Made by a program: the position numbers and the translations under genes
Notes under the pieces: generated by a model
The model's input: the letters and a program-made list of their open reading frames with translations, nothing else
Databases searched by the model: none
Told to the model about the DNA's origin: nothing
In this document: in pieces, positions 1 to 7,688 of the stretch
How positions within the stretch are numbered: position 1 is the stretch's first letter
How the letters are laid out: every line of letters starts with the position of its first letter
Source: JACCZZ01 sp044227805
GTDB taxonomy: Bacteria > Bacteroidota > Bacteroidia > Chitinophagales > UBA10324
Length of the DNA stretch: 11,653 nucleotides
Direction: 5' to 3'
Assembly: GCA_044227805.1 (NCBI GenBank)
Contig: JBGAWA010000114.1
Span: forward strand, 1 to 11,653

Positions 1-532
1 GGGTGATTACTAAGTAGAAAGCAAATACCCCAATAATTATTAAACCTTCAGAACGAATAAACGGAAGAAATGAAACAATCAAAACCGAAGCGAGGAAATG
101 CTTTCGAAGTGCCAAAAAAATTGCGAAGGTGATTGCCAGCGCGAATAATGGCTCTGTAAGTCCTGAAAGCGTGAGCCGCAAATACATGGGAGCGAAGCAA
201 AGTGCTGCAATCACAAACCAACTGTTCCTGATTTGTAGCTGTCGCGCAATCCGATAGGTAAATAAAATAGCCAGGGTGGTAACCGTGACGTTGAAAATTT
301 TTACACCAATAAAACCAAACTGTGCAAAGGGTGCAGAAAGGAGTACAAAAACCGGTTTGGCCCAATGATCAATAAAGTTTTCAGGATGTATAAATGCATA
401 CCTTGAAAAGAGATAATGGGCTATGCTATCGCCGTCATCACCGGTTCCGTTGGCAATAAGAGCCATTGCAACCATGGCAACATAATCCACCGACAACAAC
501 AGGTAAGCAATTTTATTCTCGTCCTTACACAT
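1..532 (-). CDS. GT-C-like polytopic membrane glycosyltransferase, N-terminal part (runs off left edge)
   Basis: Reading the minus strand from the ATG at 532 gives 177 codons with no stop before the window edge, so the C-terminus is missing. The ATG is the only standard start after an in-frame TAA at 547-545. The protein is very hydrophobic. It has a first membrane helix at about residues 8-27, then an acidic loop GDDGDSIAHY (31-40), then HWAKP (56-60), and further hydrophobic helices from about 61 onward. One membrane helix followed by an acidic extracytoplasmic loop is the usual N-terminal layout of GT-C enzymes (family 39-like), which transfer sugars from polyprenyl-phosphate donors on the outer face of the cytoplasmic membrane. 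I infer that class. The donor and acceptor cannot be told from this fragment, and it could instead be an uncharacterised membrane protein of similar topology. It is divergent from the permease gene, with a 123-base gap. Confidence 0.65.
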   Translation of the reverse strand, partial: MCKDENKIAYLLLSVDYVAMVAMALIANGTGDDGDSIAHYLFSRYAFIHPENFIDHWAKPVFVLLSAPFAQFGFIGVKIFNVTVTTLAILFTYRIARQLQIRNSWFVIAALCFAPMYLRLTLSGLTEPLFALAITFAIFLALRKHFLASVLIVSFLPFIRSEGLIIIGVFAFYLVIT

Positions 533-655
533 AGACGTTTGCAGTTAGCATGGCAAAATAGCAATTTAACAGTTGGACCCTGTAACCCGGAACAAATAGC
601 AACACTTAATTCAATTCTCTAAACTCTTGTATCTTTCAAAAGAAAGCACTCCATC

Positions 656-1984
656 TTGTCCATAAAACCCAAACTCGGCTTTTTTGATCTTACGATGATC
701 ATCGTTTCGATGGTGATCGGCATTGGCATTTTTCGCAATCCGGCCATCATAGCATTGCATGCCGGGAGCGCTTCCGTCTTTTTTTTAGCCTGGGTGCTGG
801 GCGCTTTGGTCAGCATTTGTGGTGCCCTCACATTTGCGGAAATTGGCGCACGCTTTCCAACGGCAGGAGGTTATTACAAGCTTTTTTAGCTCTGCTATCA
901 TCCTGCTGTTGCCTTTATGCTTATTTGGACCTACATTCTGCTCAATGCAGGATCAACTGCCGTAGTTGCCTTCACCGGCGCACAGTACATCACTCCCGTT
1001 CTTTTACCCGCAGCCTGGCAAAATGACTCCGGCGAAAGGCTGATGTTTCTGCTGATTGTTGGCGTGTTGTTCCTGCTTAATTTTCTCGGCATCCGCATGG
1101 GAGCACGCACACAGAACATTTTAAGTTTGGTCAAAATTGGGCTGATGCTGGTCTTCATCTCCTCCATTTTTTTCATTCCGTCATTTGACATCCAACCAAT
1201 GGCACATGCTGACTCTGCCACTGCCGCTGCCCCGCTTCCTTCTTTCCTTCAGGCAGTTGGGATGAGCCTGATTGCCATCTTCTTCACCTACGGTGGCTAT
1301 CAGAATATTGTCAACCTCGGTGCAGATGTGAAGTCACCGCAAAAAACAATACCAAAAGCCATACTGTTTGCCATCGGCATTGTCTTCCTGCTGTATTTTG
1401 CGATCAACATTGCTTATGTAAAAGTGCTGGGCTTTGATACGGTTCAGCATTCTCCGCTCATCGCCGCCGATCTCGGGAAAGTTTTGTTTGGTAATGCCGG
1501 TGCAGCCTTCGCCTCAGTGGCCATTTTTATTTCTGTGCTGGGCTTCATTAATTCGGAGTTGCTGCACAATCCAAGGGTTATGTATGCCATGGCGGAAGAA
1601 AAAATTCTTCCCCCGATTTTTATGAATGTGCATGCCTCAAAACAAGTACAGGAATTCACCCTCCTCTTTTACACTGTACTGATTATCGGTATGTTTTTGC
1701 TGCTGCAGACTTATAACGACTTGTTGAATTACGTTATGTTCAACGATACGATTTCGCTGGCGTTTGCCGCATTCTGCATTTTTATTTTAAGAAGAAAAAA
1801 AACCGGCGATGAAACAAATGGGTTCCGTATCAGGTGGTTCCCGGTTTTACCGATAGTATTTATTCTCATGCAACTGACCGTCACCGCCAATATTGTGTAC
1901 AGCGATCCCGGGAATTCACTGATTGGCTTTGTGGTGATGCTGTGCGGCTACCCGATATATTTGCTTTTGAAGAGGTTTGTATGA
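656..1984 (+). pseudogene. APC-family amino acid permease interrupted by an in-frame amber codon
   Basis: One reading frame spans 442 codons, a normal length for an APC-superfamily amino acid/polyamine permease with about 12 membrane helices. The start is TTG at 656, because no ATG or GTG lies between it and the in-frame TAA at 620-622, and the protein then begins MSIKPKLGFFDLT. GIGIF at residues 22-26 is the unwound TM1 substrate-binding motif of the family. ARFPTAGGYYKLF (65-77) is followed by TAG at 887-889, and the same frame continues LCYHPAVAFMLIWTYIL and onward to TGA at 1982-1984. Both halves are in the same frame, so an indel is not the cause; one substitution is (TCG, TGG or TTG to TAG). 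An ATG at 917 could start a 355-residue piece, but that lacks TM1 and would not be expected to transport. Either the gene is newly inactivated, the codon is read through, or the base is a sequencing error. The substrate is not determined. The PLP enzyme gene lies 112 bases downstream. Confidence 0.8.
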
Positions 1985-2096
1985 CTCCGATTTCATTTGA
2001 CCGGGAATTCTTAAAAACAAAAACGTCGTGGCACAATCATGATGTACTGCAAAATGTGGGTTAAAAACCTGACTTTCGGACAAACAATACCCTACT

Positions 2097-3257
2097 ATGG
2101 ATCTGTCCTATATCATCAATGAATTGGGAGAAGACCGTGAATTGTATTTCGGTGCCGTATCGCCACCGATCATGCAAACCAGCAACTTCGCATTTGACAC
2201 CGTAAACGATTTACGTCATGCCATGCAGGATGAATGGGCAGCCACCCTGTACTCCCGTGGTAACAATCCAACGGTCACCCTGCTTCGAAAAAAACTGGCC
2301 GCACTTGATCATGCGGAAGATGCTCTTGTGCTGTCCAGTGGTGTGGCAGCTGTTTTTCTGGCAGTATTTGCCAATGTCAAACAGGGTGATCACATTGTAT
2401 CTGTCGCCAAACCCTATTCCTGGACAGATAAGCTCTTTAAGCATTTATTGCCGCGTTTCGGTGTTACCACCACGTTTGTGGATGGAACACATATCGGAAA
2501 TTTTGAACAAGCCCTGCAATCAAACACGAAGATCATCTTCCTCGAATCACCCAACTCCTTCACTTTTGAGCTGCAGGACCTGCAAGCCGTGGCAAAGCTG
2601 GCAAAGTCAAAAAATCTGCTGACCATCATTGACAACAGTTATTGTTCTCCCTTGTATCAGCGGCCACTTGATTTCGGAATCGACCTCTCTGTGCAAACAG
2701 CTACAAAATATATTGGCGGACACAGCGATGTGATTGCCGGCGTGATTGCAGGCAAGCGGGAGATGATTGAAAAAATATTCAGATCAGATTTACTCACCGT
2801 AGGTTCAGTGATTGCGCCATTTAATGCCTGGTTACTGATACGTAGTTTGCGCACTTTGGAAATAAGGCTGGCGCAGATCGCACAAAGCACTATAAAAATA
2901 GCTGCCTGGATGGAATCATTGCCGCAGGTGGAGAAATGCCTTTATCCTTTTTCACCTTCATTTCCACAATTTGAACTGGCAAAAAAACAGATGCAGCAAT
3001 CACCCGGATTATTTACAGTTGTTGTAAAAACAGATTCCATCCACGCTATTGAAAGATTCTGCCATAAGCTGCAGCACTTTTTAATGGCTGTTTCCTGGGG
3101 TGGACATGAGTCGCTGATCTTTCCTTCCTGCGCTACTATCCAACCGGCAGATTTCAACCAGGATAACCTTTCGCACAGGATGATACGCTTTTACATCGGA
3201 CTGGAAAATACTGACCACCTGATTAAAGATATTGAACAGGCCCTGCACGAATTATAA
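2097..3257 (+). CDS. Cys/Met-metabolism PLP-dependent enzyme (cystathionine gamma-synthase/methionine gamma-lyase family)
   Basis: This 386-residue protein has the usual length and fold type I layout of the trans-sulfuration family, which makes or breaks C-S bonds at the beta or gamma carbon of cysteine, homocysteine or methionine derivatives. Visible landmarks are YSRGNNPT (52-59), whose Tyr and Arg contact the cofactor phosphate of the neighbouring subunit; SSGVAAV (80-86); IIDNSY (177-182), with Asp179 as the PLP pyridine-nitrogen ligand; TATKYIGGHSD (201-211), with Lys204 as the Schiff-base lysine; and RFYIGLEN near the C-terminus (364-371), with the Arg that binds the substrate carboxylate. 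The stretch KPYSWT (105-110) replaces the YGGT-like motif of classical cystathionine gamma-synthases, so the exact reaction is uncertain. It lies downstream of the permease on the same strand and may be co-transcribed with it. Family assignment is firm; substrate assignment is not. Confidence 0.93.
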   Translation: MDLSYIINELGEDRELYFGAVSPPIMQTSNFAFDTVNDLRHAMQDEWAATLYSRGNNPTVTLLRKKLAALDHAEDALVLSSGVAAVFLAVFANVKQGDHIVSVAKPYSWTDKLFKHLLPRFGVTTTFVDGTHIGNFEQALQSNTKIIFLESPNSFTFELQDLQAVAKLAKSKNLLTIIDNSYCSPLYQRPLDFGIDLSVQTATKYIGGHSDVIAGVIAGKREMIEKIFRSDLLTVGSVIAPFNAWLLIRSLRTLEIRLAQIAQSTIKIAAWMESLPQVEKCLYPFSPSFPQFELAKKQMQQSPGLFTVVVKTDSIHAIERFCHKLQHFLMAVSWGGHESLIFPSCATIQPADFNQDNLSHRMIRFYIGLENTDHLIKDIEQALHEL

Positions 3258-3369
3258 ATGTTGGTTGATCGGCTGTGATGATGATAGAAAACGGACGCGT
3301 AAAACAAGTGTAACCCGGATATTCAAACGGTAAAGTCACTCTTTGGTGCAAGTTTGAATTGCAATGGGT

Positions 3370-4362
3370 TTAGTTTTTATCAGCAGGAATAAGTGATGGA
3401 GCGTTAATCAGTTCATTTTTCCCATCAGTGGCCAAAGCATATTGAAAGCCGGGTTGAATAGCAAATGCACCCACTTCGCCGGCCTTGTTGATAGCGAGAA
3501 ATCCGACTTGAATTTCTCTGAAGTTTTTCTGCTTGATGGAGATACGCTTCACTGCTTCTTCACAGGCACGTTGCGGCGATGAACCCATTCGCATCAATTC
3601 CACTATCAGGTGGCTGCCACAGATCTTTATTACCGCCTCTCCCAGGCCGGTGGCGGTAGCGGCGCCAATTTCAGGATCAACAAATAAGCCTGCACCAATA
3701 ATCGGTGAATCTCCCACCCTGCCATGCATTTTATAAGCCAGGCCGCTGGTGGTGCACGCACCTGAAAAATTGCCGCGCTCATCCCGTAGGATCAATCCGA
3801 TGGTATCATGATTTTCCACGTTGATGACAGGCTTATAGTTGGATGTTTTCAACCATTCTTCGTAAGCTTTCTTTGCTTCCTGCGACAATCCCTTTCGCGG
3901 ACGGAATCCATTCTGTATAGCAAACTGCAGCGCGCCATCACCGGATAACATAACATGTGGCGTACGGTCCATCACCAGCCTTGCCACTGCCACAGGGTGA
4001 TCGATACCCTCCAGGAAACACACCGAACCGGCATTACCAAATTCGTCCATCAGGCAGGCATCAAGTGTCACATGGCCGTCGCGGTCGGGCAGACCAGAGA
4101 GGCCGACAGACAAGTTTTTAGGATCAGATTCCACCACCATCACACCTTCCTGCGCCGCATCCACCGGCCGACCTTTCGCCTTCAGCATATTCATGGCTTT
4201 TTCATTCGCAGGAAGCCCATGCTTCCAGGTTGACACCACGATGTTGCCATTCACCACAAGCGATTTTTTACCTGCTGCCGCTCCCTTCGAGAAAGGCGAA
4301 ATCATTAGACCGGCGGCAGAAGCCATCGATATATTTCTTATAAATCTTCTTCTTGAAGCCAT
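3370..4362 (-). CDS. Glycosylasparaginase (N4-(beta-N-acetylglucosaminyl)-L-asparaginase), Tat-exported
   Basis: This Ntn hydrolase splits the GlcNAc-Asn bond of deglycosylated N-glycoprotein remnants, giving aspartate and the amino sugar. The chosen start is the ATG at 4362; the longer reading begins with TTG six codons earlier and adds nothing. The N-terminus carries SRRRFIR (residues 3-9), a good twin-arginine motif, then a hydrophobic stretch and an Ala-rich cleavage region, so periplasmic export by Tat is expected. ENHDTIGLI contains the autoproteolysis site Asp186-Thr187, with Thr187 as the nucleophile of the beta subunit. From memory of the Elizabethkingia enzyme (mature numbering W11, S50, T152, T170, R180, D183, T203, G204), every equivalent lies at the same spacing here: W46, S85, T187, T205, R215, D218, T238 and G239. 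The 330-residue length fits. The upstream Asp-box gene ends 71 bases away on the same strand. An isoaspartyl peptidase/asparaginase is the alternative, but the exact residue match favours glycosylasparaginase. Confidence 0.93.
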   Translation of the reverse strand: MASRRRFIRNISMASAAGLMISPFSKGAAAGKKSLVVNGNIVVSTWKHGLPANEKAMNMLKAKGRPVDAAQEGVMVVESDPKNLSVGLSGLPDRDGHVTLDACLMDEFGNAGSVCFLEGIDHPVAVARLVMDRTPHVMLSGDGALQFAIQNGFRPRKGLSQEAKKAYEEWLKTSNYKPVINVENHDTIGLILRDERGNFSGACTTSGLAYKMHGRVGDSPIIGAGLFVDPEIGAATATGLGEAVIKICGSHLIVELMRMGSSPQRACEEAVKRISIKQKNFREIQVGFLAINKAGEVGAFAIQPGFQYALATDGKNELINAPSLIPADKN

Positions 4363-4433
4363 GGCATTTGTATGTATCAAAAGATATGATTAATTCCTCG
4401 CAGTCATCGCAAATTATCCTTTCTTACCAGAAT

Positions 4434-7400
4434 TTACTGCTTGCCTGTTTTGTCAAATGCCTCCCTGCTCAATGGTATCAATTCATTCATACCCTTCTTT
4501 TGCAATGATGCATTGACCTTTGCCAATTGCATTGCATATATTTTATCAATCCTTTTATGGGAAGCATCCATATCGTATTGCAATCCTCTAAAGCGGTCCA
4601 TTTGCGAATCAGTCGGTTTTCCCTCAAAACCCATTACTGATCCATACAATGATCCCATTCTCTCCCGAAGCCGCTCTTCGCCGGTGATGGCTGTTCCTTC
4701 TTTTGTGGCGACCAGTGATTTTCTTGCTGCCGTGAGACTATCCGATAGTACAGTAAGTGACTGTTGTAATTTTTTATCGCTCACCTGTGATTTAATTTTG
4801 GAAACGGAATCGTTCAGGTCAATCAGTTGCTGATTCATATAAGCAAGTTCTTCAATCATTGCATAAAGCTCACGTATTGTTTTTTGCTGAAGAGCGCGAT
4901 CAGCGGCGCTGTGAATAGATTTCGGGTCCGCCTGCAAAGTGATAGTACCTGTAAAGGATTTATCACCTTTTATCAGTTTCACGGTATAGGTTCCTTCTTC
5001 CACCAAGGGTCCGATGGTGGTATTGCCTTCAATCTGCGCTCCTATCGCCGCTCTTGGTGGTTTAATTCTCATGGGCCAGGTAACCCGATTGATACCTTTA
5101 CGTTTTGTTCCATCAATAGTTGTCATCAGTTTTCCTGCAGCATCATAGATCTCCAGCTTCACGGCACCTGTCACCACCCGCTCCTTAAGGTAGTAAGTAA
5201 TCGCCGCATCTTCATTCGGATTAGGCGCGGAAAAATCGCCCGCTGTGGTAGGATAGGCACCGCCATAAGCGGATAAGGCCACATAATCAGGTCGCGACGG
5301 CAGCATAGTCGCTTCCGCATTCAGCACGTCATCATTCAATGCGCGGATGGGTGTAATATCATCGACAATCAAAATTCCGCGGCCATGTGTTGCCAGAATC
5401 AGGTCATTTTTAACCGGATGAATAGCGATGTCGCGAACAGGTGTGGCGGGAATATTTCCAGTCATCTGTGCCCAAAGCTTACCGCCGTCAATGGAAATAA
5501 ACAAACCTGTTTCGGTTCCCACAAATAACAGGTTTTTATTCACCAGGTCTTCCTTCACTTTATGAGCCGGCCCTTTCAATCCGTCCGGACCTAACCGTAC
5601 CCACGTTTTGCCGCCATCCGTTGTTTTATAAACGTAGGAATTCATGTCGCCGGTAGCATGGCCATCGAAGGTTGCATAACAGGTCAACTTGTCAAACCCG
5701 GATGGTTCAATGCTGCTTACCCATGTATTAGCAGGCAGACCGGTAATATTTTTCACTACGTTGGTCCATAATTTTCCAGCGTCAGTGCTGACCTGCAGGT
5801 TACCGTCATCGGTGCCAACCCAGATTTGATTTTCATCCAATGCTGATTCGGCAACCGTGAAAATGGTGCAGTGATTTTCTGCTGATGAATTATCTACTGT
5901 AACTCCGCCCGATTCTTCCTGCTTTTGCTTATCAGGATTATTGGTGGTGAGGTCGGGTGAAATTTTAGACCAGGTATCACCCTGGTTGGAGGTGACATAT
6001 AGAAATTGTGATCCTGCATACAATTTATTGGACGGACTGAGATACAACGGAGAATTCCAATTCCACCGCAGCTTAGCTTCTCCCGGCATCGGGTACGGCG
6101 CGATGTCCTTTTGTTCATTTGTTTTCATATTCCTGCGGAAAATATTTCCGCCCTGGTACTCCCAATAAACATAGTCCGTCATTTTTCTGTCGGGCTGCAC
6201 CCAGAATCCATCGCCAAATCCAAGCGGCGTCCAGTCATCATTATTAATTCCACCTGCACTGGCCGATGGACCTTTCCACGAGCCATTATCCTGTAATCCT
6301 CCATAGACATTGTATGGATCATTGCCGTCGAAGGCAACGTGATAATATTGCGCCAGCGGCAACGTATTCAGAAATATCCAGTTATTGCCTTTGTCGAGCG
6401 ACATATAAACGCCACCATCTGTCCCAAGATACAATTGATTGGTATTGGCGGGATTGATCCATAATGCATGATGATCGCTGTGTACCCAGCCGCCTGCCGC
6501 CGATTCTTCTTTAAAAGAGTAGCCGCCATCATCGCTGATGGACAAGGTAAAGGCGGGGCGATAAATTCGTTTTGGATTTTCCGGATCCACCTTCAGCACA
6601 CTGAAATAGAAAGGGCGTGCCGTAACATTAGCGGTAGTGCTTTGTTCTTTCCAGGTCTCTCCCCCATCAGCTGATAAGTAGAGTCCTGATTTTTTTGATT
6701 CGACAATCGTGTACACATTCTGTGGTGCACTGGGCGAAACAGCAATTACCATCCGGCCGAGATCGCCTACCGCAAATCCGTTCTGAATTTTCTTCCAGGA
6801 TTTTCCGGCATCTGTCGATTTGTACAGTGCACTTCCTGGTCCTCCGGATGCAAACGACCAGGGAGTTCTTCTGAATTGCCACATGGAAGCATAAATAATA
6901 TTGGGATTGGATGGATCAATCGCAATATCAGCGCAACCGGTTTTTTCATTCGTATATAAAATTTTAGTCCATGTTTTTCCGCAATCGGATGACTTATAGA
7001 GTCCCCTGCTCTTGCTGTCGCTCCACAATGGTCCGGGAGCGGCCACATAAATTACACTGGAGTTGGAAGGGTCAATAGCAATCTTACTGATATGTTCTGT
7101 ACTATCCAGCCCCATCTTACGCCAGTTGGCACCGCCATCAAAAGTCACATACAATCCATCTCCATAGGAGACACTGTTGCGCATGTTAGACTCTCCTGTA
7201 CCCACCCAAACCGTATCCGGATGGCGCTGATCAATCCTGATGTCGCCAATGCTCTGCGTGTATTTATCGAAAACCGGTTTGAAGAAGGTGCCACCCGTGG
7301 TGCTTTTCCAAACACCGCCTGCAGCGCTTCCCACATAAATTATTTTCGGATCATTGTTCAAGGCATCAATGGCGGACACTCTTCCACCCATTACAGCCGG

Positions 7401-7520
7401 ACCGATCTGCCGTGCTTCAAGAGATCCGAAAGTGGCAGAGGAAACAGCGGTTTTTTGCGCACTGCTATGGCTGGCAGCCAAGATTAAAAAGGAAACAACC
7501 GGCAACAGAGATTTTTTCAT
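4434..7520 (-). CDS. Large exported Asp-box (BNR/sortilin-like) beta-propeller protein
   Basis: A 1028-residue protein. The start is the ATG at 7520, because it begins with a clear Sec signal peptide (MKKSLLPVVSFLILAA, cleavage after SSA at 21); the longer reading starts at TTG and would bury the signal. There is no Cys after the signal, so it is not a lipoprotein. At least ten Asp-box motifs (S/T-x-D-x-G-x-x-W) are spread over about 126-683, for example SSDCGKTW (177), STDAGKSW (235), SADGGETW (283), SLDKGNNW (374), STDAGKLW (578), TTDGGKTW (633) and SIDGGKLW (676), many alternating with IAIDPSNP-like strands. This is the pattern of sortilin/VPS10-type and GH74-type propellers. An Ig-like segment follows (about 783-863, VKLEIYDAAGKLM to FTGTITLQADP), then a helical, possibly coiled-coil region (about 878-938). 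No type IX sorting domain is evident at the C-terminus. Such proteins are often labelled glycosyl hydrolase, but I cannot identify catalytic residues; binding or scaffolding is equally possible. Confidence 0.9.
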   Translation of the reverse strand: MKKSLLPVVSFLILAASHSSAQKTAVSSATFGSLEARQIGPAVMGGRVSAIDALNNDPKIIYVGSAAGGVWKSTTGGTFFKPVFDKYTQSIGDIRIDQRHPDTVWVGTGESNMRNSVSYGDGLYVTFDGGANWRKMGLDSTEHISKIAIDPSNSSVIYVAAPGPLWSDSKSRGLYKSSDCGKTWTKILYTNEKTGCADIAIDPSNPNIIYASMWQFRRTPWSFASGGPGSALYKSTDAGKSWKKIQNGFAVGDLGRMVIAVSPSAPQNVYTIVESKKSGLYLSADGGETWKEQSTTANVTARPFYFSVLKVDPENPKRIYRPAFTLSISDDGGYSFKEESAAGGWVHSDHHALWINPANTNQLYLGTDGGVYMSLDKGNNWIFLNTLPLAQYYHVAFDGNDPYNVYGGLQDNGSWKGPSASAGGINNDDWTPLGFGDGFWVQPDRKMTDYVYWEYQGGNIFRRNMKTNEQKDIAPYPMPGEAKLRWNWNSPLYLSPSNKLYAGSQFLYVTSNQGDTWSKISPDLTTNNPDKQKQEESGGVTVDNSSAENHCTIFTVAESALDENQIWVGTDDGNLQVSTDAGKLWTNVVKNITGLPANTWVSSIEPSGFDKLTCYATFDGHATGDMNSYVYKTTDGGKTWVRLGPDGLKGPAHKVKEDLVNKNLLFVGTETGLFISIDGGKLWAQMTGNIPATPVRDIAIHPVKNDLILATHGRGILIVDDITPIRALNDDVLNAEATMLPSRPDYVALSAYGGAYPTTAGDFSAPNPNEDAAITYYLKERVVTGAVKLEIYDAAGKLMTTIDGTKRKGINRVTWPMRIKPPRAAIGAQIEGNTTIGPLVEEGTYTVKLIKGDKSFTGTITLQADPKSIHSAADRALQQKTIRELYAMIEELAYMNQQLIDLNDSVSKIKSQVSDKKLQQSLTVLSDSLTAARKSLVATKEGTAITGEERLRERMGSLYGSVMGFEGKPTDSQMDRFRGLQYDMDASHKRIDKIYAMQLAKVNASLQKKGMNELIPLSREAFDKTGKQ

Positions 7521-7639
7521 AGCACGAATAGATTTTAATTCAGAGGGAAGATCAGGAAATGGAAAAAGAAAATAAAATGTTTTCGCTGCAGTGAAGAACA
7601 ATTCACACAGTGTATGCAGAGGTATAACCGGTGCGCCAT

Positions 7640-7674
7640 TGATTCAGCCTCCCAGGTGAAAGCTGATTCAGCCT
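7640..7674. repeat. Short direct repeat with an odd palindrome between two minus-strand genes
   Basis: The 11-mer TGATTCAGCCT occurs at 7640-7650 and again at 7664-7674. The second copy overlaps GCTGATTCAGC (7662-7672), a perfect 5-base inverted repeat around one central T. Read on the minus strand, the segment can also form an 8-pair stem (two G-T pairs) with a 5-base loop, just after the stop of the LolA-like gene. No T-run follows, so it is not a convincing intrinsic terminator. It may be a regulatory site or chance. Confidence 0.35.
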
Positions 7675-7688
7675 GTTACACATCGGCA

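Noticed and set aside
48..365. A 105-codon minus-strand frame at the left edge
   Set aside because: Its Cys/His-rich protein is unlike a real gene, and it lies inside the open glycosyltransferase frame on the same strand, which has clear membrane helices.
887..889. Pyrrolysine or wholesale amber recoding at the permease TAG
   Set aside because: TAG ends folA and the LolA-like gene at normal family lengths, and a permease is not a known pyrrolysine protein.
817..1026. A plus-strand frame crossing the permease amber codon, suggesting a frameshift repair
   Set aside because: The permease frame before and after the TAG is the same, and its protein sequence continues properly without any shift; the other frame gives no family-like sequence.
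3258..3369. A two-way terminator between the converging PLP enzyme and glycosylasparaginase genes
   Set aside because: No stem of useful length followed by a T-run is visible on either strand; only weak, widely spaced inverted matches are present.
4827..5276. A 149-codon plus-strand frame opposite the Asp-box gene
   Set aside because: It is antisense to a well-supported gene and shows no recognisable motifs.
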